In this document: in pieces, positions 1 to 7,533 of the stretch
Position numbering within the stretch: the first letter of the stretch is position 1
Layout: each line of letters starts with the position of its first letter
NCBI GenBank assembly: GCA_015232565.1
Contig: JADFZK010000017.1
Location: forward strand, 1 to 53,313
DNA: 53,313 bases
Reading direction: 5' to 3'
Source: Candidatus Omnitrophota bacterium
GTDB lineage: Bacteria; Omnitrophota; Gorgyraeia; Zapsychrales; Fredricksoniimonadaceae
Translations under genes and position numbers: made by a program
The notes under the pieces: generated by a model
What the model was told of the DNA's origin: nothing
The model's database searches: none
Seen by the model: only the letters and a program-made list of their open reading frames with translations

Positions 1-55
1 AAATGAACGAATTCCAACTGGCGTTCTTCTAAAAGTTTTTACCGGACAGCTGTGA

Positions 56-418
56 ATGACGCTCAATAAATATCAAATCATATTCTACGAAACATCCAGC
101 GCCCAATGCCCGGTAGATCATTTTCTGGACACCCTGCAAATTAAAGTACGCGCAAAAGCTGAAAAGTGGATAGAGAAACTTGAGCAGCACGGACCCAATT
201 TACCCAGACCATACGCCGACATGGTCGTCGGAAAGATCCGCGAATTGCGAATAATCTTTGGGTCCAACCATTATCGCTTCTTGTATTTCTTCTTCGGCAA
301 GAAAATCGTTCTAACACATGGCTTCATTAAAAAGACCGATAAAGTCCCCCTACAGGAGATCCAAAGAGCAGAGAGCTATATGACCGATTTCCTAACCCGC
401 TATCAAGGAGTTAACTAA
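56..418 (+). CDS. HigB/Gp49-family toxin of a toxin-antitoxin pair
   Basis: The 120-residue protein resembles the RelE-superfamily phage-Gp49/HigB toxins, which are ribosome-dependent mRNA interferases. Features that fit are the N-terminal F-x-D-x-L helix (VDHFLDTL), the middle segment VGKIRELRIIFGSNHYRFLYF, where the family has its basic strand pair, and HGFIKKTDKVP near the end, which matches the usual F-x-K-K-x-x-x-x-P motif. The ATG at 56 gives a full-length domain. The partner antitoxin starts two bases after the stop codon (toxin-first order, as in higBA). These are the only two plus-strand genes in the window. The family assignment is by motif; toxicity is inferred. Confidence 0.82.
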   Translation: MTLNKYQIIFYETSSAQCPVDHFLDTLQIKVRAKAEKWIEKLEQHGPNLPRPYADMVVGKIRELRIIFGSNHYRFLYFFFGKKIVLTHGFIKKTDKVPLQEIQRAESYMTDFLTRYQGVN

Positions 419-420
419 CC

Positions 421-705
421 ATGAAAACCTTCCGAAGTTTTCAGGACCGCCTCAAGGAAGACCTAAAAATCCCCGAATTCAAAAAGAATTTTGAAGACGA
501 GGAAATCTTTGCCTCTTTAGCCATCCAGATCAGCCAATTGCGCCAGAAACAGGGCTTAAGCCAGAAAGAACTGGCCTTACGACTCAAGACCACCCAGCAG
601 AACGTCTCGAGGATCGAGAATATCAGCAATCGCAGTTTGTCATTAAATACCCTGATCAAATTAGCAGAAGCTCTGCATGGCCAGCTCAAGATCGAGCTGA
701 CATAG
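421..705 (+). CDS. HigA-like Xre-family antitoxin
   Basis: This 94-residue protein has a helix-turn-helix of the Xre/HTH_3 type at about residues 35-90. The recognisable run is LRQKQGLSQKELALRL, followed by QQNVSRIEN and LIKLAEALHGQLKIEL. It should bind and neutralise the toxin encoded just upstream and repress their shared promoter, as known HigA proteins do. The AAGGAG at 405-410, inside the end of the toxin gene, is a well-placed ribosome site for the ATG at 421, so the two are translated together. Its last 20 bases overlap the convergent helicase gene tail to tail. Confidence 0.85.
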   Translation: MKTFRSFQDRLKEDLKIPEFKKNFEDEEIFASLAIQISQLRQKQGLSQKELALRLKTTQQNVSRIENISNRSLSLNTLIKLAEALHGQLKIELT

Positions 706-1921
706 AAAAACGGGCTTTGTCTTTTTTGCTCATGCGGCGGCCTTTTACTGGTGCGCGGCCCTTTACGACCGGCGGAGGAACGGCGGATAATTCAAACCCC
801 GGCACTATTTCCCGCGGCAGGCGGAGGCGGGCTCTTTTTTCGATCAGCGCAAAATGCGCCCGGTCTTCCGGCCCGACAAAAGAAACCGCCAGCCCTTTCT
901 CACCGGCCCGCGCAGTACGGCCGATCCGATGGATATAATCATTCGGCGAACGCGGCAGGTCATAATTAACCACGCACGGCAGTTTATTGATATCCAACCC
1001 GCGGGTAGCCAGGTCGGTAGCCGCCAGCACCTGAAACTCGCCGGCCTTAAAACCTTTCAACACCCCTTCCCGCTGGGCCTGGGTTAAACCGCCATGAAAT
1101 GCATTAGCCGAAATACCCGCTTTTAACAATTTCACCACCAGAACATCCGCATCGCGTGCACTGGCCACAAAAACCAGCACCTTCGACCATTGTTCGCTAC
1201 GGATCAAATGCCTCAACAAGGGGCCGCGGCTATTGCGCTCCACCTCAATGACCCTTTGCAATATCCCTGCGGCGGCCGGCGCGCCGTCTTCGGCTTTTAC
1301 AAAAACCGGCTCCCGCATAAATCGGGCGGCCAGGGCGGATACTTTCTCGGTAATAGTGGCCGAAAATAATAAATTCTGCCGTTCGGCCGGCAAGAGCTCA
1401 AGGACCGCCGTAAGCTCGTCAGCAAAACCCAGATCGAACAGCTTGTCGGCTTCGTCGATAACCAGGATATTCAAATGCGCCAGATCCACACAATGGCGCC
1501 GCGCGAGGTCCAGCAACCGGCCGGGCGTAGCTACCGCAATATCCGCCCCATGATGCAGGTTACGGATCTGCAAGTCGATATTCAGCCCCCCGATGAGGGC
1601 AATGGTGCGCGGCGGAGTCCTCAAGGCCCGACCATAATCCTTAAAAGCCCGCTCCACCTGCATGGCCAATTCGCGGGTCGGAGCGAGCACCAAAACCTTA
1701 ATAACCCGCTTCTCGGCACTGGCTGAAGCCTGCCAAAGCTGTAAGGCCGGCAAGACAAAACCGGCCGTCTTGCCCGTCCCGGTACGAGCCTGCGCCACCA
1801 GGTCCCGCCCGTGCAAAACCAGCGGGATCACCTGCCCCTGAACAGGCGTGGGCGCTTCATAGCCGACGTATTTTACCGCCGCCAAAAGATCTTTATTTAA
1901 ACCGGTAGCTGAAAACTTCAT
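686..1921 (-). CDS. DEAD-box ATP-dependent RNA helicase (RhlE-like)
   Basis: The 411-residue protein carries the full set of DEAD-box motifs: the Q motif (F3 to Q28), motif I ARTGTGKT (45-52), PTRELA, TPGR, DEAD, SAT, the ATDLATRGLD motif V and HRIGRTARAG motif VI. The C-terminal tail is short and rich in Lys and Arg, as in RhlE-type helicases that unwind rRNA or mRNA duplexes. The start codon overlaps the stop of the upstream response regulator (ATGA), so it is translationally coupled as the last gene of the chemosensory operon. That is an unusual place for a helicase; a direct signalling role is not evident. The exact subfamily is uncertain. Confidence 0.92.
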   Translation of the reverse strand: MKFSATGLNKDLLAAVKYVGYEAPTPVQGQVIPLVLHGRDLVAQARTGTGKTAGFVLPALQLWQASASAEKRVIKVLVLAPTRELAMQVERAFKDYGRALRTPPRTIALIGGLNIDLQIRNLHHGADIAVATPGRLLDLARRHCVDLAHLNILVIDEADKLFDLGFADELTAVLELLPAERQNLLFSATITEKVSALAARFMREPVFVKAEDGAPAAAGILQRVIEVERNSRGPLLRHLIRSEQWSKVLVFVASARDADVLVVKLLKAGISANAFHGGLTQAQREGVLKGFKAGEFQVLAATDLATRGLDINKLPCVVNYDLPRSPNDYIHRIGRTARAGEKGLAVSFVGPEDRAHFALIEKRARLRLPREIVPGFELSAVPPPVVKGRAPVKGRRMSKKDKARFSMSARS

Positions 1922-2532
1922 GGTGTTGCTGCAGGCTCAACATGCTCCCGCAACCGGCTGGCTATTGCCTCCAGCGCGGCCAGCTGGGACTTAAGATTGG
2001 CGAGCTCACTGGCGAGCTCAGGGTCGCCGCCATTCTGGGCGGCGGGGCGGGCCAGGCAAACTTCCAGCCCGGCGTTCATGGCCGCCAGGGCCGGCAGAAC
2101 CTCCCGGCCGGCCGCCAGCACCAGCTCTCCGGCAGTCGCCAGCTTAAGCCGCAGGGCCTTTTTTTCCAAAGCCCGCTTTAAATTGATCTCCAGCTCGTCG
2201 TAATCAATGGGCTTGGTCATGTAATCGAAAGCGCCCTTGCGCAAAGCCTCGATCGCCGTTTCCAACCCGCCATGGCCGGTAAGCATAAAGACCTCGGCCT
2301 GGTGCGGCAGTTGTTTAAGCCGGTCGAGCACTTCGATGCCATCCATGCCCGGCATCTTGATGTCGAGCAAAACGATATCGGGGCCGAAACGGGCAAATTC
2401 TTCCAGCCCTTTGGGCCCGCTCTCGGCCGTATTTACCTCGTAATCATCGAGCTCCAGCAGGCGCTTAAGCCTTTCCCGCAGGATCTCCTCGTCGTCAACA
2501 ACCAGGATCTTGACATTATTTTCCGCCGGCAT
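1918..2532 (-). CDS. Response regulator: receiver domain with a C-terminal helical tail
   Basis: Residues 7-125 form a canonical receiver: acidic pair D13/D14, phospho-acceptor D57 in LLDIKMP, the switch Thr in MLTGHGG and the lysine in TKPI. After it comes a helical tail of about 75 residues (QNGGDPELASELANLKSQL and onwards) with heptad-like spacing and no DNA-binding or enzymatic domain. GGAGG lies 8 bases before the ATG. The first 17 bases overlap the end of the upstream receiver-kinase gene, so that kinase is the likely phosphodonor. The tail may mediate dimerisation or docking, which is inference. It could stand in for the CheY that is otherwise missing here. Confidence 0.85.
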   Translation of the reverse strand: MPAENNVKILVVDDEEILRERLKRLLELDDYEVNTAESGPKGLEEFARFGPDIVLLDIKMPGMDGIEVLDRLKQLPHQAEVFMLTGHGGLETAIEALRKGAFDYMTKPIDYDELEINLKRALEKKALRLKLATAGELVLAAGREVLPALAAMNAGLEVCLARPAAQNGGDPELASELANLKSQLAALEAIASRLREHVEPAATP

Positions 2533-4156
2533 CTTTTCCTCCCACAGGCAAAGTCACTATCATCGTAGCACCCGCGCCCTCCTGCCCTTCAACGCTTAAC
2601 ACCCCTTTATGCGCATCCACAATACCAAAAGTGATCGACAGCCCCAGACCCGAACCCTTACCCACTTCCTTGGTGGTAAAGAACGGTTCGAAGACCTTCT
2701 TCTTGTTATCCTCGGATATCCCCATGCCATTGTCGGCAAAGGCCACCCGGACCCGCTGGCTGGCGGCGTCGAAAGTAACCGAGATCACCAACTTCTTGTA
2801 ATACTCGCCCGCCGGTAAACGGCCATCCTTCATCTTGATAGCCTTTTCATCCATAGAATCACGGGCGTTAGACATGAAATTTATCCACACCTGCTCCAGC
2901 TGGAACGGCTCGCCCATTATTACCGGTATATCAGACGCCAGCTCCAGCACCACCTCGATCTCGTGCAGGCGCAATTGCTCTTCCAGCAAGGTCAGGGCGG
3001 AATGAATCGTCGACGCGATATCCACGTCCAGGAACTTCATGGTGTCCTGCCGGGCAAAAGTCCGGATATGGTTAATGACCCGGGTGATACGCTGAATGGA
3101 TTTCTCGATATCGGCAATATCCTTGACCAGCATCTGTTCCGTGAACTTGCCGCGCTCCATGGCTTTCTTGATATTGGCGCAAACCAAAGCAATACCGCCC
3201 AGCGGCTGGTTGATCTCGTGCGCCATGCCCGCCGACATCTCACCCAGCGTGGCCAGCTTGGAAGTCTGAAACAACTGCGCCTGGGTCTGGCTGAGCTCGC
3301 GGGTGCGGTCATCTATGCGCCGCTCGAGCTCCTGGTTCATCTTGGCGATGATCTCGGAAGTGATCTTGATCTCGCGGCTGCGGTACAAACGGTCGCGGTT
3401 AAGGTTAATGTTCTCTACCGCCTTCTCGATCGAGATCAGCAGTTCGTCCAGGTTGATCGGCTTGGTAAGATAATCCACCGCCCCGGCCCGCAAAGACTCG
3501 ATGGCCAGCGCCTCGTCCTTCTGCCCGGTGACCACGATCCCCTCGATATCCTTGTAGAACCGCTTGGCATTCTGCAGGATCTCAATGCCGTTCATGTCGC
3601 CGATATTGATATCGGTGATCAGAATATCGATCTTGTTGCTCTCGATGATCTGCAGGCCGTCCCGGCCGTTAGACGCGGTGAACACTTCGTACTCTTCTTT
3701 TTCCAGGAAGCGCTTCAAAGGAAAGAGCACGCTCTCCTCATCGTCGATAACCAAAATAGTGTTCTTGTAGGCCAGCTCTTCACGCTCGGCCAGCTTTTCC
3801 TGGGCGCGCCCGAGCGAAGCGGAAAGCTCGTCAAAGTTAATGGGCTTTTCCAGGTAATCGATCGCCCCCCGCCGCAAAGACTGAATAGCGATCTCCTCAC
3901 TGCCAAACCCGGTGATCATGATCACTTCACAACGCGGCCTTTGTTCCTTTACCACTTTAAGGAACTCCAGGCCGTCGATATCGGGCAACTTTACGTCTAG
4001 CAGAACAATGCTGATGTCCTCACGGGCAAAAACCTCCAGGCCCTCCTTGCCGTTAGCGCCCAGGAACGGCTCGCAGTAATGCCGCTTTAATTCCTTGGCC
4101 ACCTGTTCCCTGGTGAGCTGGTCGTCGTCAACTATCAGTACCTTGCGTGTTTTCAT
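2516..4156 (-). CDS. Soluble histidine kinase with two N-terminal receivers (REC-REC-HisKA-HATPase)
   Basis: This 546-residue protein has no signal peptide or membrane segment. Receiver 1 covers about residues 3-120 (D54, K104) and receiver 2 about 132-250 (D182, K232). A coiled linker leads to the H box [11 protein letters not shown], with phospho-accepting H313. The ATP-binding domain has the N box NFMSNARDSM, the G1 box DNGMGI and the G2 box GKGSGLGLS. Receivers placed ahead of the kinase suggest that phosphate input from another kinase tunes this one. It is preceded by a 257-base repeat-bearing gap after cheR and overlaps the next response regulator by 17 bases. The HE(I/M/L)NQPL H box is shared with three other kinases in the window. 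Confidence 0.9.
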   Translation of the reverse strand: MKTRKVLIVDDDQLTREQVAKELKRHYCEPFLGANGKEGLEVFAREDISIVLLDVKLPDIDGLEFLKVVKEQRPRCEVIMITGFGSEEIAIQSLRRGAIDYLEKPINFDELSASLGRAQEKLAEREELAYKNTILVIDDEESVLFPLKRFLEKEEYEVFTASNGRDGLQIIESNKIDILITDINIGDMNGIEILQNAKRFYKDIEGIVVTGQKDEALAIESLRAGAVDYLTKPINLDELLISIEKAVENINLNRDRLYRSREIKITSEIIAKMNQELERRIDDRTRELSQTQAQLFQTSKLATLGEMSAGMAHEINQPLGGIALVCANIKKAMERGKFTEQMLVKDIADIEKSIQRITRVINHIRTFARQDTMKFLDVDIASTIHSALTLLEEQLRLHEIEVVLELASDIPVIMGEPFQLEQVWINFMSNARDSMDEKAIKMKDGRLPAGEYYKKLVISVTFDAASQRVRVAFADNGMGISEDNKKKVFEPFFTTKEVGKGSGLGLSITFGIVDAHKGVLSVEGQEGAGATMIVTLPVGGKDAGGK

Positions 4157-4199
4157 ACTTCAGATCCTTTTGTATTCCACCATTAAGAATCGGCACTTA

Positions 4200-4387
4200 T
4201 TTAGCAAATCGAGAACTCGTCGAGCGTAGGCCTAAAGGCCCCACCCGGCCCCGAAGGGGCCAGGATGTGTGGGGGCCGACCTTGTGTCGGCCCGGTACAA
4301 GAAGCAAATCGAGCTGCGATCACATCTCCGCCGGGCCGACACAAGGTCGGCCCCTACGAAAATGACTTAATCTCTCGATCCGCTAAA
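4200..4387. repeat. MITE-like intergenic element with imperfect terminal inverted repeats
   Basis: This 188-base element fills most of the 257-base gap between cheR and the receiver-kinase gene (4157-4413). It is bounded by TTTAGCAAATCGAGA at 4200-4214 and TCTCGATCCGCTAAA at 4373-4387, which pair at 13 of 15 positions. Its left end (4200-4225) recurs with 24 of 26 matches at 22192-22217, and the same TTTAGC/GATCGA ends form a mini-hairpin at 23531-23570. No open reading frame or transposase is inside. The gap shows no convincing promoter. Confidence 0.6.
4272..4354. repeat. Nested 24-bp perfect inverted repeat (REP-like)
   Basis: Positions 4272-4295 and 4331-4354 are exact reverse complements, separated by 35 bases. 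Each arm is itself a near palindrome, with GGGCCGAC and GTCGGCCC around a 5-base spacer, so the element can fold either as two small hairpins or as one long stem. Palindromes of this GGGCCGACnnnnnGTCGGCCC type are typical of dispersed REP elements in uncultured bacteria, as far as I recall. There is no T-run on either side, so I do not call it a terminator. Confidence 0.75.
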
Positions 4388-4413
4388 CAAAAATCATCGC
4401 AACTGCCCTCACC

Positions 4414-5970
4414 TTAACCATCTTTCCCGTGACTCTTAAGAGAGAGAGAGAGAAGGTTACGTTTACAAGCCTGCAAAAGCGCGCCCGAAGACAAGTCGTC
4501 ACCGAACTTTACCGGCTCGTTCGCCGGCCTTTTCTCCAGAAGGCGTATCGCATTACGGAACTCCAGCGCGGCCCGGGGCGGCAGTTGCCGGGCGGCCAGA
4601 ATATTACCCAGGTGAAAATATGCCAGCGGCTCATCCGCGGCCAAAAATATTATGCGGCGGAACATGGCTTCCGCCTTCACCGCCAAGCCGGCCTTGGCAT
4701 ACAAAAGCGCCAGCAGAAAAGTGGCCTCCTCGTTCAGATTATCTTTTTGCACCAGGGCGCTTAACACGGCAATTGCTTCATCATACTTGGCCTGGTCCGC
4801 CAGGATCACCGCCTTAAGCAAATTCGCCCGCGGGTGCCCGGCATTACGCGCCAGAGCCTTCTCCAGGCAGACAAAAGCCTCGGCATATTTCCTGCCGCGA
4901 TAATTATCGCCCGCCTCGTTCACATAAGCCTCGGTCTGGCTGTCCATAAAGAAAACTTCCTCCACCGAAGGCACGGCCGCTCCGGACGGGGAAAAGTTAT
5001 CAGCGGTGCCCGGCGCGCCAGCCGGACGAAAGGAAGACAACCCTGAAGACCCAAAGATCTTTTCATCAAAACTGAATACCGGCAAAGACACTTGTGCCGG
5101 CGAAGGCTCCGGCACCACCGCACCGAGGTCTTTCTTGTAAATAAAAGTATGCGGATACTCAATGGTCCGAAACTGGTGGTTGATCTGCCACAAGGTCTCG
5201 GAATGGCCCAGAAACATATACCCGCCGTCGGCCAGCGCATTATAGAACCGGCCCATCAGGGCCCGGGTAGTGTCGGGATTAAAATAGATCGTAACATTGC
5301 GGCAAAACACGATATCAATACCGCACATGCCGTCCTGGCTGAACTGGTCTTTGCACAAATTGTGGTAAACAAACCGCACCGGCGGCTTCACGTCGGAATT
5401 CAAAATATAATCCGCCCGCTTGCGATGAAAATACCTTTCCACGAATTCGGCGGGCAGTTCCCCAAGGTCCTTAGGGGTATATACCGCCTCGCGCGCCACC
5501 GCCAGCACGTCGCGGTTAATATCGGTGCCGAGTATCGAAATGTTCCAGTCCCGGTAATCCGGCAGGATCTCCATGATCGCGATCATTATGGAATACGCCT
5601 CATCACCCCGGGAACACCCCGCCGACCACACGCGGATGGAACGGTCGGCCGTTGGCTTTTTCCGCTTGATTATCTCGGGCAGGACGTCCTGCATCAACAC
5701 TTCGAACTGGGCGATGTTCCGGAAAAAATAGGTCTCGCCGGTAGTAAGCAGAGTAAGGATCTCCCGCAGTTCAAAACGCGACTCGGGATGATACTTCAAA
5801 TAGTTGTAATATTCCTTATACGACGAATGCCCCTTTTTGGTCAGCCGCTCGCTCAGAGCGCTGATCAAAGACTGGTCCTTGCTGTTATCAAAATACAGCC
5901 CAGTTTCGTTTACAAAGAATTCCTGAAAACGGACGAAATCCTCATCTGACAGGGCCGCGCACTGGCTCAT
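4414..5970 (-). CDS. cheR: CheR-type MCP methyltransferase with C-terminal TPR domain
   Basis: Residues 1-280 are a CheR SAM-dependent methyltransferase, which methylates receptor glutamates. The visible signature pieces are GETYFFR, the SAM loop SAGCSRGDEAYSI, LGTDIN, FCRNVTIYF and GGYMFLGHSE. After a linker of about 80 residues, residues 360-490 form helical TPR-like repeats (AGHPRANLLKAVILADQAKY, LAYFHLGNILAARQLPPRA), giving 518 residues against about 280 for plain CheR. TPR-tailed CheRs are common in alternative chemosensory systems such as Frz. The start overlaps the cheW stop (ATGA). None of the five receptors here ends in the NWETF-like CheR tether, so the TPR may provide docking instead; that is inference. 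Confidence 0.93.
   Translation of the reverse strand: MSQCAALSDEDFVRFQEFFVNETGLYFDNSKDQSLISALSERLTKKGHSSYKEYYNYLKYHPESRFELREILTLLTTGETYFFRNIAQFEVLMQDVLPEIIKRKKPTADRSIRVWSAGCSRGDEAYSIMIAIMEILPDYRDWNISILGTDINRDVLAVAREAVYTPKDLGELPAEFVERYFHRKRADYILNSDVKPPVRFVYHNLCKDQFSQDGMCGIDIVFCRNVTIYFNPDTTRALMGRFYNALADGGYMFLGHSETLWQINHQFRTIEYPHTFIYKKDLGAVVPEPSPAQVSLPVFSFDEKIFGSSGLSSFRPAGAPGTADNFSPSGAAVPSVEEVFFMDSQTEAYVNEAGDNYRGRKYAEAFVCLEKALARNAGHPRANLLKAVILADQAKYDEAIAVLSALVQKDNLNEEATFLLALLYAKAGLAVKAEAMFRRIIFLAADEPLAYFHLGNILAARQLPPRAALEFRNAIRLLEKRPANEPVKFGDDLSSGALLQACKRNLLSLSLKSHGKDG
4439..4452. repeat. (AG)7 dinucleotide tract inside the 3' end of cheR
   Basis: Seven AG units lie on the plus strand. On the coding strand they are CT units encoding the alternating Leu/Ser stretch LLSLSLK about eight residues before the cheR stop codon. 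Slippage would change only the extreme C-terminus. Confidence 0.7.
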
Positions 5971-6452
5971 GCTTTTATCCCCGACAAACGGTTCAGTTCT
6001 TCCCGGGTGATAACTTTCTCCAGGTCCAGGAGCGTGATCACGCTGTCCTTTACCCGCGCCAGGCCCGAAACGTAACGCCCCATGCTCTGCAGGGTCAGGA
6101 TCTCCGGGGTCTGCTGAATATTGCCCTCGGGCACCGCCAGGACCTCGCTAACGCTGTCCACGATCAAGCCCAGGACCATGGTGTTGACCTTGCAGATTAT
6201 GATCCGCTCTTTGGAGCTGTCCTCACTGGCCTTCAGGCCAAAGCGCTTGCGCAGGGAAATAACCACCAGCACGCATTTGCGCACATAGATCACCCCTTCC
6301 ACAAAATCCGGGGCATGCACCAGCGGGTGGACCTCCTGCGGCAGAAGCACCTCGCGCACACAGCTCACGGGAAAACCCATGTTCTCGCCGTGCAGGGTAA
6401 AGATCAGGAACTGGCGGTCGAGCTTTTTTTCCGTAGTCTCATTGCGGATCAT
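5967..6452 (-). CDS. cheW: CheW-type chemotaxis coupling protein
   Basis: The 161-residue protein is a single CheW domain that links receptors to CheA in the array. It shows FTLHGENMGFPVSCVREVL at the N-terminus, VEGVIYVRKCVLVVISLRKRFG in the middle, where the family has its R-G-x-V-P-V-I-D-L-like strand, and GLIVDSVSEVLAVPEGNIQ towards the end. It lies 5 bases after cheB and overlaps cheR by ATGA. This gene sits inside the cheA-cheB-cheW-cheR block, while the second CheW (21304-21798) sits next to a receptor. Confidence 0.9.
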   Translation of the reverse strand: MIRNETTEKKLDRQFLIFTLHGENMGFPVSCVREVLLPQEVHPLVHAPDFVEGVIYVRKCVLVVISLRKRFGLKASEDSSKERIIICKVNTMVLGLIVDSVSEVLAVPEGNIQQTPEILTLQSMGRYVSGLARVKDSVITLLDLEKVITREELNRLSGIKA

Positions 6453-6457
6453 AGCCT

Positions 6458-7525
6458 TCAGGCTCCCCTGTTGATCATCTCGATAATTACCGGCGCTATA
6501 TCATTTAGCGCACACACGCGGTCAACCACACCCAGAGTGATCGCTTCTTTCGGCATGCCGAAAACTATACAACTCGCCTCGTCCTGGGCGATGGTCCGGC
6601 CGCCCCGGGCATGGATCTCCTGAATGCCCTTGGCACCGTCTTTGCCCATGCCGGTAAGGATAACTCCCACCGCGTTATCCCGGTACACCCGCGCTACCGA
6701 CTCCAGCAATACCGTGCCCGAAGGCTTGTGGCCGTCGTGTAAAGGCTCGTCGGCCAAACGCAGGATCCCGCCTTCGCTCACCCGCATCTGCAGGTCGCAG
6801 GGCGCCAGATAAACCGTACCCGGGCGGATCTCCTGACCCTGCTGGGCGATCTCGACCTTAAGGCGGCATTCACCTTTGAGCCATACCGCGAATTGCTCCA
6901 GGAAACCACTGGTAATATGCTGGACAATAACGATCCCGCAGGGAAAATCCACCGGCAGCATCTTAAGGATCGACAATATCGCCATCGGCCCGCCGGTAGA
7001 AGCGGCAATAGCCAAAAGCTTGCCGGAACCCCGCGGCAAAAGAGTTTGCGCCGAGAACGCCGCCGGCTCCGTACTGCGGCCTTCCATCTTGGCCAGCATA
7101 TGATGCACCACTTTAATGCGACTTAAAAGCTTGATGCTGTCGAGGAACTTGGCCCCCAGCTCCTTGTCGCCGAGCGCCAGCCCGCTGATATCTATAAGGT
7201 CGAGCGCGCCGTAGGACACCGCCCGGAACATACGGTCGATCCCGTCGGCCTGCACCGCGGCCGAAGCAATAAGTATCGGCGTAGGGCAATGCGCCATGAT
7301 CTGCTTGGTAGCCTCATACCCGTCCATGATGGGCATGTGGATGTCCATGGTGATAATGTCCGGAACCAGCTGGCCGGCCATTTCCACCGCTTCCTGGCCG
7401 TTACGGGCAATGCCGACCACCCTGATCTGCGGGTCCGACGACAACAATGACTCCAGCACCCGCGCGATGACCGGCGAATCCTCGGCGATCAAAACCTTTA
7501 CCGTTCTTTTCACTGCGTTTTCCAT
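6458..7525 (-). CDS. cheB: CheB receptor glutamate methylesterase/deamidase
   Basis: The 355-residue protein has the standard two-domain plan. An N-terminal receiver (about 8-125) carries the phospho-acceptor D61 in TMDIHMP. A C-terminal methylesterase (about 165-350) carries the catalytic triad S176 (IAASTGG), H203 (VQHI) and D296 (TGMGKDGAKG). It removes methyl groups added by CheR and so resets receptor sensitivity. One oddity is that the receiver's conserved switch lysine (normally x-K-P/S) is replaced: the sequence reads GALDLIDISG with Ile113 at that place. The gene lies 8 bases after cheA. Confidence 0.94.
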   Translation of the reverse strand: MENAVKRTVKVLIAEDSPVIARVLESLLSSDPQIRVVGIARNGQEAVEMAGQLVPDIITMDIHMPIMDGYEATKQIMAHCPTPILIASAAVQADGIDRMFRAVSYGALDLIDISGLALGDKELGAKFLDSIKLLSRIKVVHHMLAKMEGRSTEPAAFSAQTLLPRGSGKLLAIAASTGGPMAILSILKMLPVDFPCGIVIVQHITSGFLEQFAVWLKGECRLKVEIAQQGQEIRPGTVYLAPCDLQMRVSEGGILRLADEPLHDGHKPSGTVLLESVARVYRDNAVGVILTGMGKDGAKGIQEIHARGGRTIAQDEASCIVFGMPKEAITLGVVDRVCALNDIAPVIIEMINRGA

Positions 7526-7533
7526 GCCTGCCC

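Noticed and set aside
1..32. Short plus-strand frame ending NEFQLAFF and a stop, possibly the tail of a gene left of the window
   Set aside because: Only about ten codons are visible, so it cannot be told from chance.
686..740. Possible terminator between the antitoxin gene and the helicase gene
   Set aside because: There is a T-rich stretch after the antitoxin stop, but no stem that pairs convincingly.
2963..4000. 345-codon plus-strand frame opposite the receiver-receiver kinase
   Set aside because: It mirrors a well-supported kinase gene, has no ribosome site or recognisable domain, and arises from the biased codon use of the real gene.
4426..4470. AG-rich stretch considered as a regulatory or polypurine element
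   Set aside because: It lies inside the cheR coding sequence and is explained by a Leu/Ser repeat.
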